Source: Takakia lepidozioides (lineage: Eukaryota; Streptophyta; Takakiopsida; Takakiales; Takakiaceae). From it: a stretch of DNA of 64,000 nucleotides. Under the pieces are notes generated by a model. It was given only the letters and a program-made list of their open reading frames with translations. It was not told the DNA's origin and did no database searches. Both the position numbers and the translations under genes were made by a program. Numbering within the stretch: the first letter of the stretch is position 1; every line of letters starts with the position of its first letter. Shown here piece by piece: positions 1 through 9,044 of the stretch. The stretch covers positions 54,392,042-54,456,041 of the forward strand of contig CM060734.1 in the NCBI GenBank assembly GCA_030704615.1, in the 5' to 3' direction.

Positions 1-2057
1 TATTGCTTGAGAGTATCTTCATTGCGACAGATTGTATTCTTCATATCGACAATGAGCTTCATGTGCTCCGCATTCTCTTCTTCTGCCTTCGTACATTTTT
101 CCGCTTGACTGTTTATTTCTTTTGTTGATTGGTCAAGCATAGTTGTAATTGTAGCGCATTGTATTGCCATCCTGTTATGCACTGTTTGCAACTCCGTATG
201 TAGTGCATTCAGTTCTTGCAACTTGCTTTCATGCTGCACCTGCATTTGGTATAGCTGTTGCTTATGTGCTTCGTGCAACTGGTCTTGCGCGAGGCCTGCC
301 TCAATCAATTGTTGCTTGGCTAATTGCAAAGCCATTTCTGTATTGGCCAAGTCCTGCTTCATCTTGAGAGTGACCTCTTCATCGACCTTGTTTGCACACT
401 CAGTGGCAAGTCGAGCCTCAAACTCCTTCCTGAGTTCTTCTTTCAAGGCTGTCAATTGGGTAATTGGAACATGGGTTTTGACATAAGTCCCCAACAAATT
501 AAGTGTCCTGCCTATGGAACTCATCAGCATTTCCTGTTGAGGGTCATCATGGTGAGGTTGCTGCTGTTCCTCCCGATCTTCAACAGTATGATGTCTCACT
601 AACCATTCAGACCATTGTCCCACCGGATTTTCTTCCTGAACTACTTCATTCATGACCGGTGCTACAGTGTCATGGCCTTCTGCCTGTGGTACCTCCAACA
701 CAGGTGTGTGCATTATATGCACCTCAGGATTTCCTTTGGGCAACTGTTGCACCTCTGGGATTTCTGTCTCCTTTACCAGACCAGAATATTCATAGAGAAG
801 GTCCCCTTTCTCTATTTCTGCCACTATCTGCTCTGTAGTTGGAATCTCTATCCCTTCACTTTCCAAATCAATTATTTCGGTTTGAGCTGCATGGATAACT
901 TGTGACCTTGTGACAAGTCGTTCAAGTGGCTGTGTTGGTTGTGATGCAGAAGTAACTTCTTCCTCCCTCTCTGAAGGTCCTGCTTCCAGTAATAACATTC
1001 TTTTGTGCTGCTGTGCCCCTTCCTGGTTATGAGCTTGGGAAACATTATCATGCGGAATCCGTGAAGCCAGTGGATCCGCCACTACAGTCTTTCCCCTTCT
1101 CTGCCTCTTAGTCTCTGGTTGTGCTGCTAGTCCACCCTCACTGTGTGAAGAGCCTTGCTCTTCCATTGCAGTTGTTTCTGGCTCAAACACTCCCATTTCC
1201 TTCCTTTCTTGTGCATTAAGTATGCCCGAACTAAGGATTATTTGAGCAATGATTGGGCCAGACACTATGATAGGAGATTTTGCGGTAGTACTTTGTAATC
1301 TTTTCATCTCCTCTACCAGTGCGTTGTACATTATGTCCGCCCATAGTACCTCTTGTCCCTTCAAGCCTTTGAGGATTTCCTCTGTGAAGGATTTGCTCAA
1401 ATATTGTTGGTTCTGTTTCAGGGCAATCAGAACGTTCAATACTTGGCTTATGTCTTTTAACCCTGGGTACACAGCTTTGGTACAAGCATAACCCTGAGTT
1501 TTAAAGAAACTCCCTTCTTGGAATAAATCCCCTATTTGCAGTCTTTCCCTGTGTTCTTCCACATACACATGACCTGCTGGCAATTGAAACAATTGCTGGA
1601 GGTATAGGGGAGTAATCATTAATTCAACTCCCTTCACCGTTGTTGTTCCTGTCTTTGGCTCAAAGTTCTGCAAAAATTGTAACATGTACTGTCTATGGTG
1701 TAGTGTCCAATCCTTGCTTTGCAATCCTTCCAATCTCAGCTCCTTCAGTATCTTTGTCGCCTGTGGGGTAGCCATCGTTTGTTTCTGCAGAATGGTGGTG
1801 CTCTTCACCCTGATTTCCTCCATTCCTCTCACTCTCTTCATCTTAGACTCACCGAACTGCTTTGGCTGTAACAACTGCAGGAGTGCCTGTAGTGCACAAA
1901 GCAGAAACGTATGGTTGCCGCAGAAAGCTATGGGTAACCTCTTGTAAGCCTGCGGGGCTTGCAAGCATTGTTCAAGAGAAAAGCTCTGCTCTTTCGTTTC
2001 GTGTCTCTGCCACTGCGTAAGTAATATTGCGAGCGTAATGTCTGTTAGTTCCTCCAT
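1..2057 (-). CDS. Third ORF of Tat-like element, coiled-coil protein of unknown function (partial)
   Basis: From ATG at 2055-2057 the minus strand reads open for 685 codons with no stop up to the window edge, so the true C-terminus is not seen. I recognise no family. Residues 1 to about 250 look globular (starting MEELTDITLAILLTQW). A basic patch KRQRRGK near residue 319 could be a nuclear localisation signal. An acidic, Gln-rich middle follows, and from about residue 532 to the edge the sequence is heptad-like and rich in Glu, Gln, Leu and Lys, suggesting a long coiled coil. No signal peptide or membrane segment is visible, so an env-like role is not supported. Copy 2 carries the same ORF (26156-27352) with frameshifts. 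It lies about 470 bp downstream of pol in the sense orientation. Confidence 0.72.
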   Translation of the reverse strand, partial: MEELTDITLAILLTQWQRHETKEQSFSLEQCLQAPQAYKRLPIAFCGNHTFLLCALQALLQLLQPKQFGESKMKRVRGMEEIRVKSTTILQKQTMATPQATKILKELRLEGLQSKDWTLHHRQYMLQFLQNFEPKTGTTTVKGVELMITPLYLQQLFQLPAGHVYVEEHRERLQIGDLFQEGSFFKTQGYACTKAVYPGLKDISQVLNVLIALKQNQQYLSKSFTEEILKGLKGQEVLWADIMYNALVEEMKRLQSTTAKSPIIVSGPIIAQIILSSGILNAQERKEMGVFEPETTAMEEQGSSHSEGGLAAQPETKRQRRGKTVVADPLASRIPHDNVSQAHNQEGAQQHKRMLLLEAGPSEREEEVTSASQPTQPLERLVTRSQVIHAAQTEIIDLESEGIEIPTTEQIVAEIEKGDLLYEYSGLVKETEIPEVQQLPKGNPEVHIMHTPVLEVPQAEGHDTVAPVMNEVVQEENPVGQWSEWLVRHHTVEDREEQQQPHHDDPQQEMLMSSIGRTLNLLGTYVKTHVPITQLTALKEELRKEFEARLATECANKVDEEVTLKMKQDLANTEMALQLAKQQLIEAGLAQDQLHEAHKQQLYQMQVQHESKLQELNALHTELQTVHNRMAIQCATITTMLDQSTKEINSQAEKCTKAEEENAEHMKLIVDMKNTICRNEDTLKQ

Positions 2058-2525
2058 AGTTTCCAAGTTATAGCATTTATGGCCTGTCCTGTCGAGACGC
2101 CCGTTACTCTGAACGACGCCGCCTCTTGCGCTCAATTTCCCTCCATTTTCTTGATCATTTTTCTGGTTTTCTATTGGCTGTGGCCGCTGTGACTGGATTT
2201 TAACTTTTATCTTCTTTAGTGGACTTTCCCTGTTGGATAGTCCACTAGGATCACACATGCGACATGAATTCGGCTTTTCTGTACTTGCCGTTCGTTCTGT
2301 TTCCCTTTTTCCGTATCATTAATGGGTCCGCCTTTCATCCCTTTTGACGGCCGTTCTTGTCCTCTTTCTTTTTGACACCTGTCCTTGCACTTCATTCTCT
2401 GCTGTGTGTCGCACCCTGACCTCCACGTGTCTATTTTTAAATTAATTTCCGTTTCTTCTTCCTTCAGCCATTTTACTGAAGTTTTTATGTGTCCACTTGT
2501 CACTGATTCTATGGATCGTGTAACT
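2058..2525 (-). other. Spacer between pol and third ORF
   Basis: About 470 bp separate the pol stop from the ATG of the third ORF. A 95-codon frame (2216-2503) exists and a related frame is seen in copy 2 at 25688 onward. There it runs into the third ORF, with insertions, so coding conservation is uncertain. The spacer may carry the leader or splice acceptor of a subgenomic message. I do not see a strong acceptor. Confidence 0.4.
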
Positions 2526-2905
2526 TTAGTAGGCTGTCTTGAGCTGTGATAGGCTGTGTTGCACTGTGGTAAGCTGTGATAGGCTGTGACACGCTGCGGT
2601 AGTTGTGATAGGCTGTGTCACGCCTTGCTGGGTTGTGGTTGGCTGTGTCACGTCGTGACGGGCTGTGATAGGCTGTGTCACGTCGTGACGGGCTGTGGTA
2701 AGCTGTGTTGCGCCTTGCTGGCTGTGGTTGGCTGTGTCACGTCGTGATGGGCTGTGATAGGCTGTGTCACGCCGTGATGGGCTGTGATAGGCTGTGGTGC
2801 GCCTTGCTGGGCTGTGGTTGGCTGTGTCACGTCGTGATGGGCTGTGATAGGCTGTGTCACGCCTTGATGGGCTGTGATAGGCTGTGTCACGTTTGTTTTG
2901 CCCAC
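2526..2905 (-). repeat. Iterated CACAGCC-type tail inside pol
   Basis: About 380 bp of ~30-bp units, on the minus strand roughly CACAGCC TATCACAGCCC RTCACGACGTGA. Because 30 is divisible by three, the array stays open and encodes the Arg-Asp-Thr-Ala-Tyr-His-Ser-Pro tail of pol. The matching array in copy 2 is at 25420-25665. The same CACAGCC core fills the LTR array at 10230-10590. Confidence 0.85.
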
Positions 2906-5501
2906 CCCGGTCATATATACTGGGCCTAGCGACAAGTGTTCCATACTCCGTTCGTAACACTGGTGCAGCCCGTGACTGCTCTTGCGGTTCAACATGCAAA
3001 TCATGTTGCAGGGGTTTGTCATGGATACCACTGTACCCCTTCAACTTATTTGCATTGACTCTTCCCAGCATTTCCTTGTTAATGGTTTGTAACATGGCTG
3101 TGTTGTTATCATACATCTTTTGTATGACATAAGGTCCTTTCCATGGTGATTTAAGCTTAGAAGCTTGAATCTTTCCTTTCTTCTGCAACCATAAAACCAA
3201 ATCCCCCGTCTTAAAAGTCTTTAATTTGCCTTTATCAAACTGTTCCTTTCGCTTCATCTGAATTCTGGTCATATTATCAGCTGCATCAGCACGTACTTCT
3301 TCCACATGGTATAATTCATGTTTCCTGACCTTGATGGAGTCTTGCAATTCCATTCTTTTTCCCCACTCTGTTCTCATGGTAGGTAACAGGAATTCCACTG
3401 GAAGTAAGGCTTCCATACCATAAACTAATTGGAATGGTGTATACTTAGTGGTGACTTTATATGAAGTCCTGTATGACCACAAAGCTGTCAGCAGCTTTGT
3501 ATCCCAATCCGTTCTGTTTGCATTGACTATCTTAGCCAAGATAGTACATAGTATTTTGTTGGTAGCCTCTGCCTGTCCATTACCCTGTGGGTAATATGTT
3601 GTACTCTTTCTATGCACAATCATAAACTCTTTAGTCAATAACTCAATGGTCTCATTCATGAAGTGACTTCCTTGATCACTGATAAATTCTAAGGGACATC
3701 CAAATCGTGTAAGTATGTTCTCGTACAGGAACCTTGCTGTGGACTTGGCTGTGTTGTCCCTCAAAGCTTTAGCTTCCACCCACTTTGTAGTATAATCAGT
3801 GGCTGTAATTATGTACCTGTTTCGTGTATTCTTGGATGGTGGATTAATTGGTCCAACAAAGTCTAGTCCCCATTTCTGAAATGGTTCCGTAGGCATTGTA
3901 GGATGCAAGGCCATTCTTCCAGATCTCTGCAAAGGTCCTAGCCTCTGACATTCATCACACTTCTGACAATACTCATGTACATCTTTGAACAACGTAGGCC
4001 ACCAGTATCCTGCGAGTAGTATCTTTCTACTGGTAGTCTCTTCTCCAAAATGACCTCCAGCCACTCCTTTATGAACTTCCTCCAAGACTTTATTTACTTC
4101 ATGGTGGTACAAGCATCGTTTTAGTACTCCATCAGGTCCTAACTTATACATTCTGCTTCCTACCATAGTATAAGGTAAAGCTCTGATAGCAATTCTTTTC
4201 CTTTGCTCCTTACCATAACTAGGTGGGCACTGACCATGAGCAAGGTAGTATCTGATTGGCCATTGCCAATCTAACCATTCATCTGCACTTCCTTGCACCT
4301 CCATTACAAATAAACTCGCATCAGGTAACTGATCGTCCACTCCTGTGGCGGCCTCTCCTGTTGTTAGTCGTGACAAATGATCTGCCACAAGATGCAAACG
4401 GCCAGGCTTGTAAATAACCTCGAACTCAAACTCATGCAAGATTATTAACCACCTCGCTATCCTTCCACTTATCAAAGGTTTGTTCACCAGATATATCAGA
4501 GCCTGGTGATCCACATAAAACATAAACTTTCTTCCCAATAGGTAATGCCTGAATTTCTTCACTGCATAGATCATTGCCAATGCTTCTCTTTCCGTTGTGC
4601 TATAGTTCCTCTCAGCACTGTTCATCAACCGGCTAGCATAGTACACAGGTGAATCTATATTCCCTGTAACATTCTGGGCTAACACCGCTCCCAATGCTTC
4701 TCCTGATGCATCGCAGTGAACATGAAATACTACATGCCAGTGAGGGTTAATCAGCACAGGTGTAGTTGTTACTGACAGTGTAAGTTCCTCAAACGCCTGT
4801 TGACATTCAGCTGTCCATGCAAACACTGCATCTTTCTTCAGAAGCTTGCTCAATGGTGCTGCTATTTGTGCATACCTTTTGACAAATCTTCTGTAATAAC
4901 TGGTTTGCCCAAGGAATCTCCTTAAACTCTTAACATTCACTGGTGGTGGAGAGACTTTAATGGACTCTGTCTTCCTGGGATCCACAAGAAGTCCCTTCTT
5001 ACACACTATGTGTCCCAGAAGCACCCCTGAGTTCACACAGAAAGTACACTTCTCTGGATTCAAGCCCAGACCTCTCATCCTGCATCTGGCCAGGCATAAC
5101 TCCAATTTATGCAAGTGCTCATTCTTAGAGCTGTACACACTGAAATCATCCAAAAACACCTGCATGAAATCATCCAGATACTCTTGAAAAGATTCACTTA
5201 TCACTCTCTGAAAGGTCGCTGGTGCATTACAAAGTCCAAAGGGCATGACTTTGTATGCATAAGCCCCCCAGTCTGTGATGAAAGCTGTTTTCCCTTGGTC
5301 TTCTTCTGCCACTTGCACTTGATTATAACCACTGAAGCCATCCATGAATGAGTACATCTCATGGCCTGCCACAGTGTCTAATACTGCTTCTGTGAATGGC
5401 AAAGGGAAAGGATCTTTCTTCGTACAAGCATTCAGCTTCTTATAGTTCACACATACTCTTAGTTTGCCATTCTTCTTGGGAACTATAACAATGGGTGACA
5501 A
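2526..5501 (-). CDS. Pol: reverse transcriptase, RNase H, integrase, repetitive tail
   Basis: Minus-strand frame of 991 codons from the RT palm onward; its first codon is TTG inside RT, not a true start. RT: KKNGKLRVCVNYKKLN near residue 10, DGFSGYNQ near 55, catalytic FLDDFSVY near 117. RNase [13 protein letters not shown] near 260 and the TEREALAM and YVDHQAL motifs. Integrase: HHCC zinc site at about 475-515, catalytic Asp in DFVG near 548, Asp in DQGS near 607, and Glu in GNGQAEATN near 640. The last ~120 residues are an imperfect 10-residue repeat of the RRDTAYHSPS type. In copy 2 this frame is continuous with the gag-protease frame, so it is the 3' part of one gag-pol ORF split here by a 10-bp deletion. 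It makes the cDNA and inserts it. Confidence 0.92.
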   Translation of the reverse strand: MSPIVIVPKKNGKLRVCVNYKKLNACTKKDPFPLPFTEAVLDTVAGHEMYSFMDGFSGYNQVQVAEEDQGKTAFITDWGAYAYKVMPFGLCNAPATFQRVISESFQEYLDDFMQVFLDDFSVYSSKNEHLHKLELCLARCRMRGLGLNPEKCTFCVNSGVLLGHIVCKKGLLVDPRKTESIKVSPPPVNVKSLRRFLGQTSYYRRFVKRYAQIAAPLSKLLKKDAVFAWTAECQQAFEELTLSVTTTPVLINPHWHVVFHVHCDASGEALGAVLAQNVTGNIDSPVYYASRLMNSAERNYSTTEREALAMIYAVKKFRHYLLGRKFMFYVDHQALIYLVNKPLISGRIARWLIILHEFEFEVIYKPGRLHLVADHLSRLTTGEAATGVDDQLPDASLFVMEVQGSADEWLDWQWPIRYYLAHGQCPPSYGKEQRKRIAIRALPYTMVGSRMYKLGPDGVLKRCLYHHEVNKVLEEVHKGVAGGHFGEETTSRKILLAGYWWPTLFKDVHEYCQKCDECQRLGPLQRSGRMALHPTMPTEPFQKWGLDFVGPINPPSKNTRNRYIITATDYTTKWVEAKALRDNTAKSTARFLYENILTRFGCPLEFISDQGSHFMNETIELLTKEFMIVHRKSTTYYPQGNGQAEATNKILCTILAKIVNANRTDWDTKLLTALWSYRTSYKVTTKYTPFQLVYGMEALLPVEFLLPTMRTEWGKRMELQDSIKVRKHELYHVEEVRADAADNMTRIQMKRKEQFDKGKLKTFKTGDLVLWLQKKGKIQASKLKSPWKGPYVIQKMYDNNTAMLQTINKEMLGRVNANKLKGYSGIHDKPLQHDLHVEPQEQSRAAPVLRTEYGTLVARPSIYDRGGQNKRDTAYHSPSRRDTAYHSPSRRDTANHSPARRTTAYHSPSRRDTAYHSPSRRDTANHSQQGATQLTTARHDVTQPITARHDVTQPTTTQQGVTQPITTTAACHSLSQLTTVQHSLSQLKTAY

Positions 5502-8500
5502 CCAAGTTGTATACTCTTAAACTTAGCCTCAGCCAACTTCTTTATCTCTTCTCCAACCTTCTGTGCGTAGTTGGGATTCATTCTATACCTCGCCTGCTTG
5601 ATTGGCACTGACCCTGGTTCCAGTTCAATTTTATGCTGACAGACTTCAGGTGGTATCCCTTTTAGATCCTCATAGCTCCAAGCAAATACATCTCTGTATT
5701 TGATGAACAAGCTTTTAGCTTCTTCGAAGAATTCCGGCTCCAAATCAGCTCCTACTTTCACCATCCTTGGTTCCTCCGGAGTTCCCACATTTACTTCTCT
5801 CACCTGCTCATCAGCTGTGATTGTCCAACCAGTCACCACTTCATCCTGTAAGCTCACAGTGGCTGGTTCTTCTAGGATTTCTATTTCTCCTTCTCTTTCT
5901 TCATAGAAATGTGATGGGTAAATGCTGGTTTCTTCTTCCGTTGGTGTTGCTGTCACTACACCACAGCAGATACCTCTCAAACAACTTAGGCTTTCCAGCC
6001 GCATCTCTGCAACTTGCTCCCACTCTGGGTGTGCAGCAAATAGGGTAGCTTCCTGCTCCTCATCCAGTCCTCCCCTCCAGTCATACTCTCTGACTCCTCG
6101 AGGTCTTCTTGTAGCAGGTAATCTACTAGATTTCTTTGTGGTAATTTGTATCTCGTGCATCCCATTATGCACAGTTAGTAACTGAGAATTCCAGTCATGG
6201 AATACCCTGGCCTGTTTCAGCCACGGACGTCCCAATAATAAGGAATAAGCCTCCATGACTTCATCCATTTTTAATACAGTTACTGTGATCAGAAAGATCA
6301 TTTTCTGTATCTGTATCTTAACTCCTCTTATTAATCCCAATGGCTGTACACTTCTTTGATCTGCCATTGTTACTGTAAATGGGGCTGGTTTCATGTTACT
6401 TAGACCAAGCTTCTTCCTTAATTGGTCTGTCATGATATTTACTCCAGAACCACCATCTATCAGTACATCAGTTAGTTCTGTGCTTCCAATTCTCAATTGG
6501 ATTACTGGCATAGAATCATCAAAGTCCATGACTGGTTCTCGCCCTTCCGGCTTCACATTATAACTGGTCACCTTGCTGTTCAGGTCTGTGTTTCCTGTTT
6601 CTTGGGCAATTCGATTGATTGCCTGATACAGCCTGTGCCTACAATAAGGTGCCACAGCTAATAGCTGTCCAATGGTAATTTCTGCTTTGGTCTGACATAT
6701 TACTTCAGCCAAAGTCTCTTCATTACTTTGCATGTCTGCATCTTCTTTTCTCCTTTCTTCCTCACTCTCCTCTTTTTCTCCATCCGAATCAGAGGAATCT
6801 GCCACAGGAATATCAGTACTCTTTTGCATTTCCCTTATAGTATCTGCCACTTCCTTGTGCAGTTCCTTCTCATCCTTCCAAGTCTCTTCATCTTCAGGCA
6901 TATCATTGCCACTTCCAGTCTCATCTTCTTCCTCTTCTACTGGAGGTATTAGTTTAGCTTTACTTCTTGTTACTATCATTGTACTTACTTCTGGTACAAC
7001 ACATGGCCTAACCATGTGAGCTGCCACCACTGGGCCCTCATTCACAGGAGCTCTCATCTCATTCTGGTGTCTTATCCAGAATGAACAGGCTGCCTTGCGA
7101 TGTCCTGGCTGATTACAATAGTAACATAGCTCTTCACCATTGGGTCCTCGCCCTTGGTCTGGTCTTGGATTATTTCTATAATCCTGATTCCCGGGCTGGT
7201 AATTCCCCCTCGGATTACCCTGATAGTTGCCTCTGGAATTTCCTTGGTAATTCCCTCTTGAATTACCTCTTCCTTCCATGCCATTGTTATAACCACCAGA
7301 CCTACCATAGTGGTCCTGATCATTGCTTCTTCTTGGCTGGGGTTGCACCTGATGCACCCTCACTTGCCTAGGTTCTCTGGCAGCTGTCCTTCTGTTGTAG
7401 TAACAATTCTCAGTAGAATGGTTATCCATTTTACAGATAGTACAGTGTTTCTCCTTCATGTGGCATTCTGTAGTGGTATGGCCTTCATTCTGGCACTTTG
7501 CACACCATACACCCTTCCTCCAATGTGTTGCAGCCTCTGTGGCATACTTCTTCAAGATTTCTTCCAATCTTTTCTCATAGTTATCCCTCTTCAACTTTTC
7601 CTTTCTCTTACTCTTTCTTTTTAGTTCTTGCTCTTCTTCTTCATCTGACTCATCTTCAGAGTCCTCATCTTCCTTTTTCTCTCTCCTGAGCATTCCCAAT
7701 TGCTCAATTCTGTTCGCAGTTTCAAATGCCTCCTCCACTGTATTATGGGGTAACATATCCACTTTCTTCTGCAACTCTGGTCTTAGTCCACTCACAAACC
7801 AAGTCTTCTGTAAACCGGGTGCTGGTACTGCAGCCAGCTTTTTCATCATCAATTCCATCTTCTCCATATACTCTTCAACAGTTTCATGCTTCTTCTGCTT
7901 CAGCTGTTGTAAACTTCCATACACTTCATCCTCAGTTTTACTTGTCCTGAACCTATTTCGAAATGCTGTATTCAAGCCATTCCAGGTTAGGAAATGATTA
8001 TCAGGGAATCTTGCATACCATTCACTTGCTTTCTTGATAAGTGAACAAGGAAACAGTCTCATCTTGGCATCATCGCCATTCTCATTGTTCACTATACACA
8101 TGTGCTCAAATTGGCTAATGTGTACATCGGGATCCCCTTTTCCTGAATATATTGGAAAGGGTGGTTTTGCCCGTGTTGGTTGTAACGCCATCTGTGGCCC
8201 TACCTTCTGCCCACTGACAGGTGCTGGCACCCTTGCTGGTGCTGGTCCTTCTGGACCTGTTGTTTTTGTGGTGGATCTTCCACCAAGTGGTGGCCCTTGA
8301 GCACTCCCTGCTTCTGGCCCCACGATATTCACAGTATTCCCAGCTTCAGTTGCACTACTTCCCACACTCCCTGTCCCCCCAGAGCCAGATCCAGGCAGCC
8401 CGCCTGATCCCCCTGAGCCGACACCTTCGTTGGCCTGTGATCCAAGTGCTCCACTTGATCCAGGTCCAACGGGTTGGGATGTCCTGGTTGTAGTCTCAAC

Positions 8501-9022
8501 CTCAGCTGTTGGGTCTACTTCTTCATATTCTTCCTCTTCCAATTTCTTCTCTCTGTTTTCATCATTCAAGTTCTGCCCTTGGGTTTCTTCTTCACTCATG
8601 TAACTCAACTGTAATGGTGTTGGAGAGTCTGAACTCTCCGTTGGCTCTGCCACATCCTCATCTCCTTCTTCATCTTCTGCTTCAGAAACTGGAGTTCCTG
8701 CTTTTGGTGTTCCATGCCAACTTTTATCAAAGATTTCTGTCAAATCTTTTATCCAAGGATGTACCTCAGATCTTTCACCTCTTGATTGATCTTCTTCCTG
8801 TACCAATTCCCTTAATCTTTCTTGCAAAGAAACAGAAGGAGTGGCATCCAACTCTAGTTCTTCCGGTATAGGTGATGCACTTTTTGATCTTGATGGTGTG
8901 AGAGGTCCAGATGATTCCCCTATGTCTATTCCTCTCTCCCAAAGATATGGATAATTAGCTTTCAGATAGCTTTCCCTTTTTAATGAATATCTTTGTCGTC
9001 TAGCTTCTCTTTCATCACTCAT
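5483..9022 (-). CDS. Gag and aspartic protease, running into the start of RT
   Basis: Minus-strand ORF of 1179 codons beginning MSDEREARRQRY at 9022, about 20 nt after the leader ORF stop. Residues 1-270 are acidic and then Gly/Ser-rich and probably disordered. The gag core is at about 285-400 (PPFPIYSGKGDPDVHISQFE). Two zinc-knuckle regions follow: Cys/His clusters at about 504-545 and a CCHC (CYYCNQPGH) near 632, with an RGNYQGN repeat between. The protease has DGGSGVNIM near 855 in place of the usual DTG/DSG. The N-terminal RT connector (FAWSYEDLKGIPPE) is near 1115. The last dozen residues are out of frame because of a 10-bp deletion. Gag packages RNA; the protease matures the polyprotein. 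Confidence 0.92.
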   Translation of the reverse strand: MSDEREARRQRYSLKRESYLKANYPYLWERGIDIGESSGPLTPSRSKSASPIPEELELDATPSVSLQERLRELVQEEDQSRGERSEVHPWIKDLTEIFDKSWHGTPKAGTPVSEAEDEEGDEDVAEPTESSDSPTPLQLSYMSEEETQGQNLNDENREKKLEEEEYEEVDPTAEVETTTRTSQPVGPGSSGALGSQANEGVGSGGSGGLPGSGSGGTGSVGSSATEAGNTVNIVGPEAGSAQGPPLGGRSTTKTTGPEGPAPARVPAPVSGQKVGPQMALQPTRAKPPFPIYSGKGDPDVHISQFEHMCIVNNENGDDAKMRLFPCSLIKKASEWYARFPDNHFLTWNGLNTAFRNRFRTSKTEDEVYGSLQQLKQKKHETVEEYMEKMELMMKKLAAVPAPGLQKTWFVSGLRPELQKKVDMLPHNTVEEAFETANRIEQLGMLRREKKEDEDSEDESDEEEEQELKRKSKRKEKLKRDNYEKRLEEILKKYATEAATHWRKGVWCAKCQNEGHTTTECHMKEKHCTICKMDNHSTENCYYNRRTAAREPRQVRVHQVQPQPRRSNDQDHYGRSGGYNNGMEGRGNSRGNYQGNSRGNYQGNPRGNYQPGNQDYRNNPRPDQGRGPNGEELCYYCNQPGHRKAACSFWIRHQNEMRAPVNEGPVVAAHMVRPCVVPEVSTMIVTRSKAKLIPPVEEEEDETGSGNDMPEDEETWKDEKELHKEVADTIREMQKSTDIPVADSSDSDGEKEESEEERRKEDADMQSNEETLAEVICQTKAEITIGQLLAVAPYCRHRLYQAINRIAQETGNTDLNSKVTSYNVKPEGREPVMDFDDSMPVIQLRIGSTELTDVLIDGGSGVNIMTDQLRKKLGLSNMKPAPFTVTMADQRSVQPLGLIRGVKIQIQKMIFLITVTVLKMDEVMEAYSLLLGRPWLKQARVFHDWNSQLLTVHNGMHEIQITTKKSSRLPATRRPRGVREYDWRGGLDEEQEATLFAAHPEWEQVAEMRLESLSCLRGICCGVVTATPTEEETSIYPSHFYEEREGEIEILEEPATVSLQDEVVTGWTITADEQVREVNVGTPEEPRMVKVGADLEPEFFEEAKSLFIKYRDVFAWSYEDLKGIPPEVCQHKIELEPGSVPIKQARYRMNPNYAQKVGEEIKKLAEAKFKSIQLGCHPLL

Positions 9023-9044
9023 GTCCCATGTCTTTCATTTCTTT

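Noticed and set aside
1231-2503. Several plus- and minus-strand ORFs over the third ORF of copy 1
   Set aside because: They lie in other frames of the 685-codon open frame and are not conserved in copy 2.
2678-3031. Overlapping ORFs with Thr/His/Pro repeats on both strands at the pol tail
   Set aside because: The 30-bp repeat leaves several frames open. Only the frame continuous with integrase is supported.
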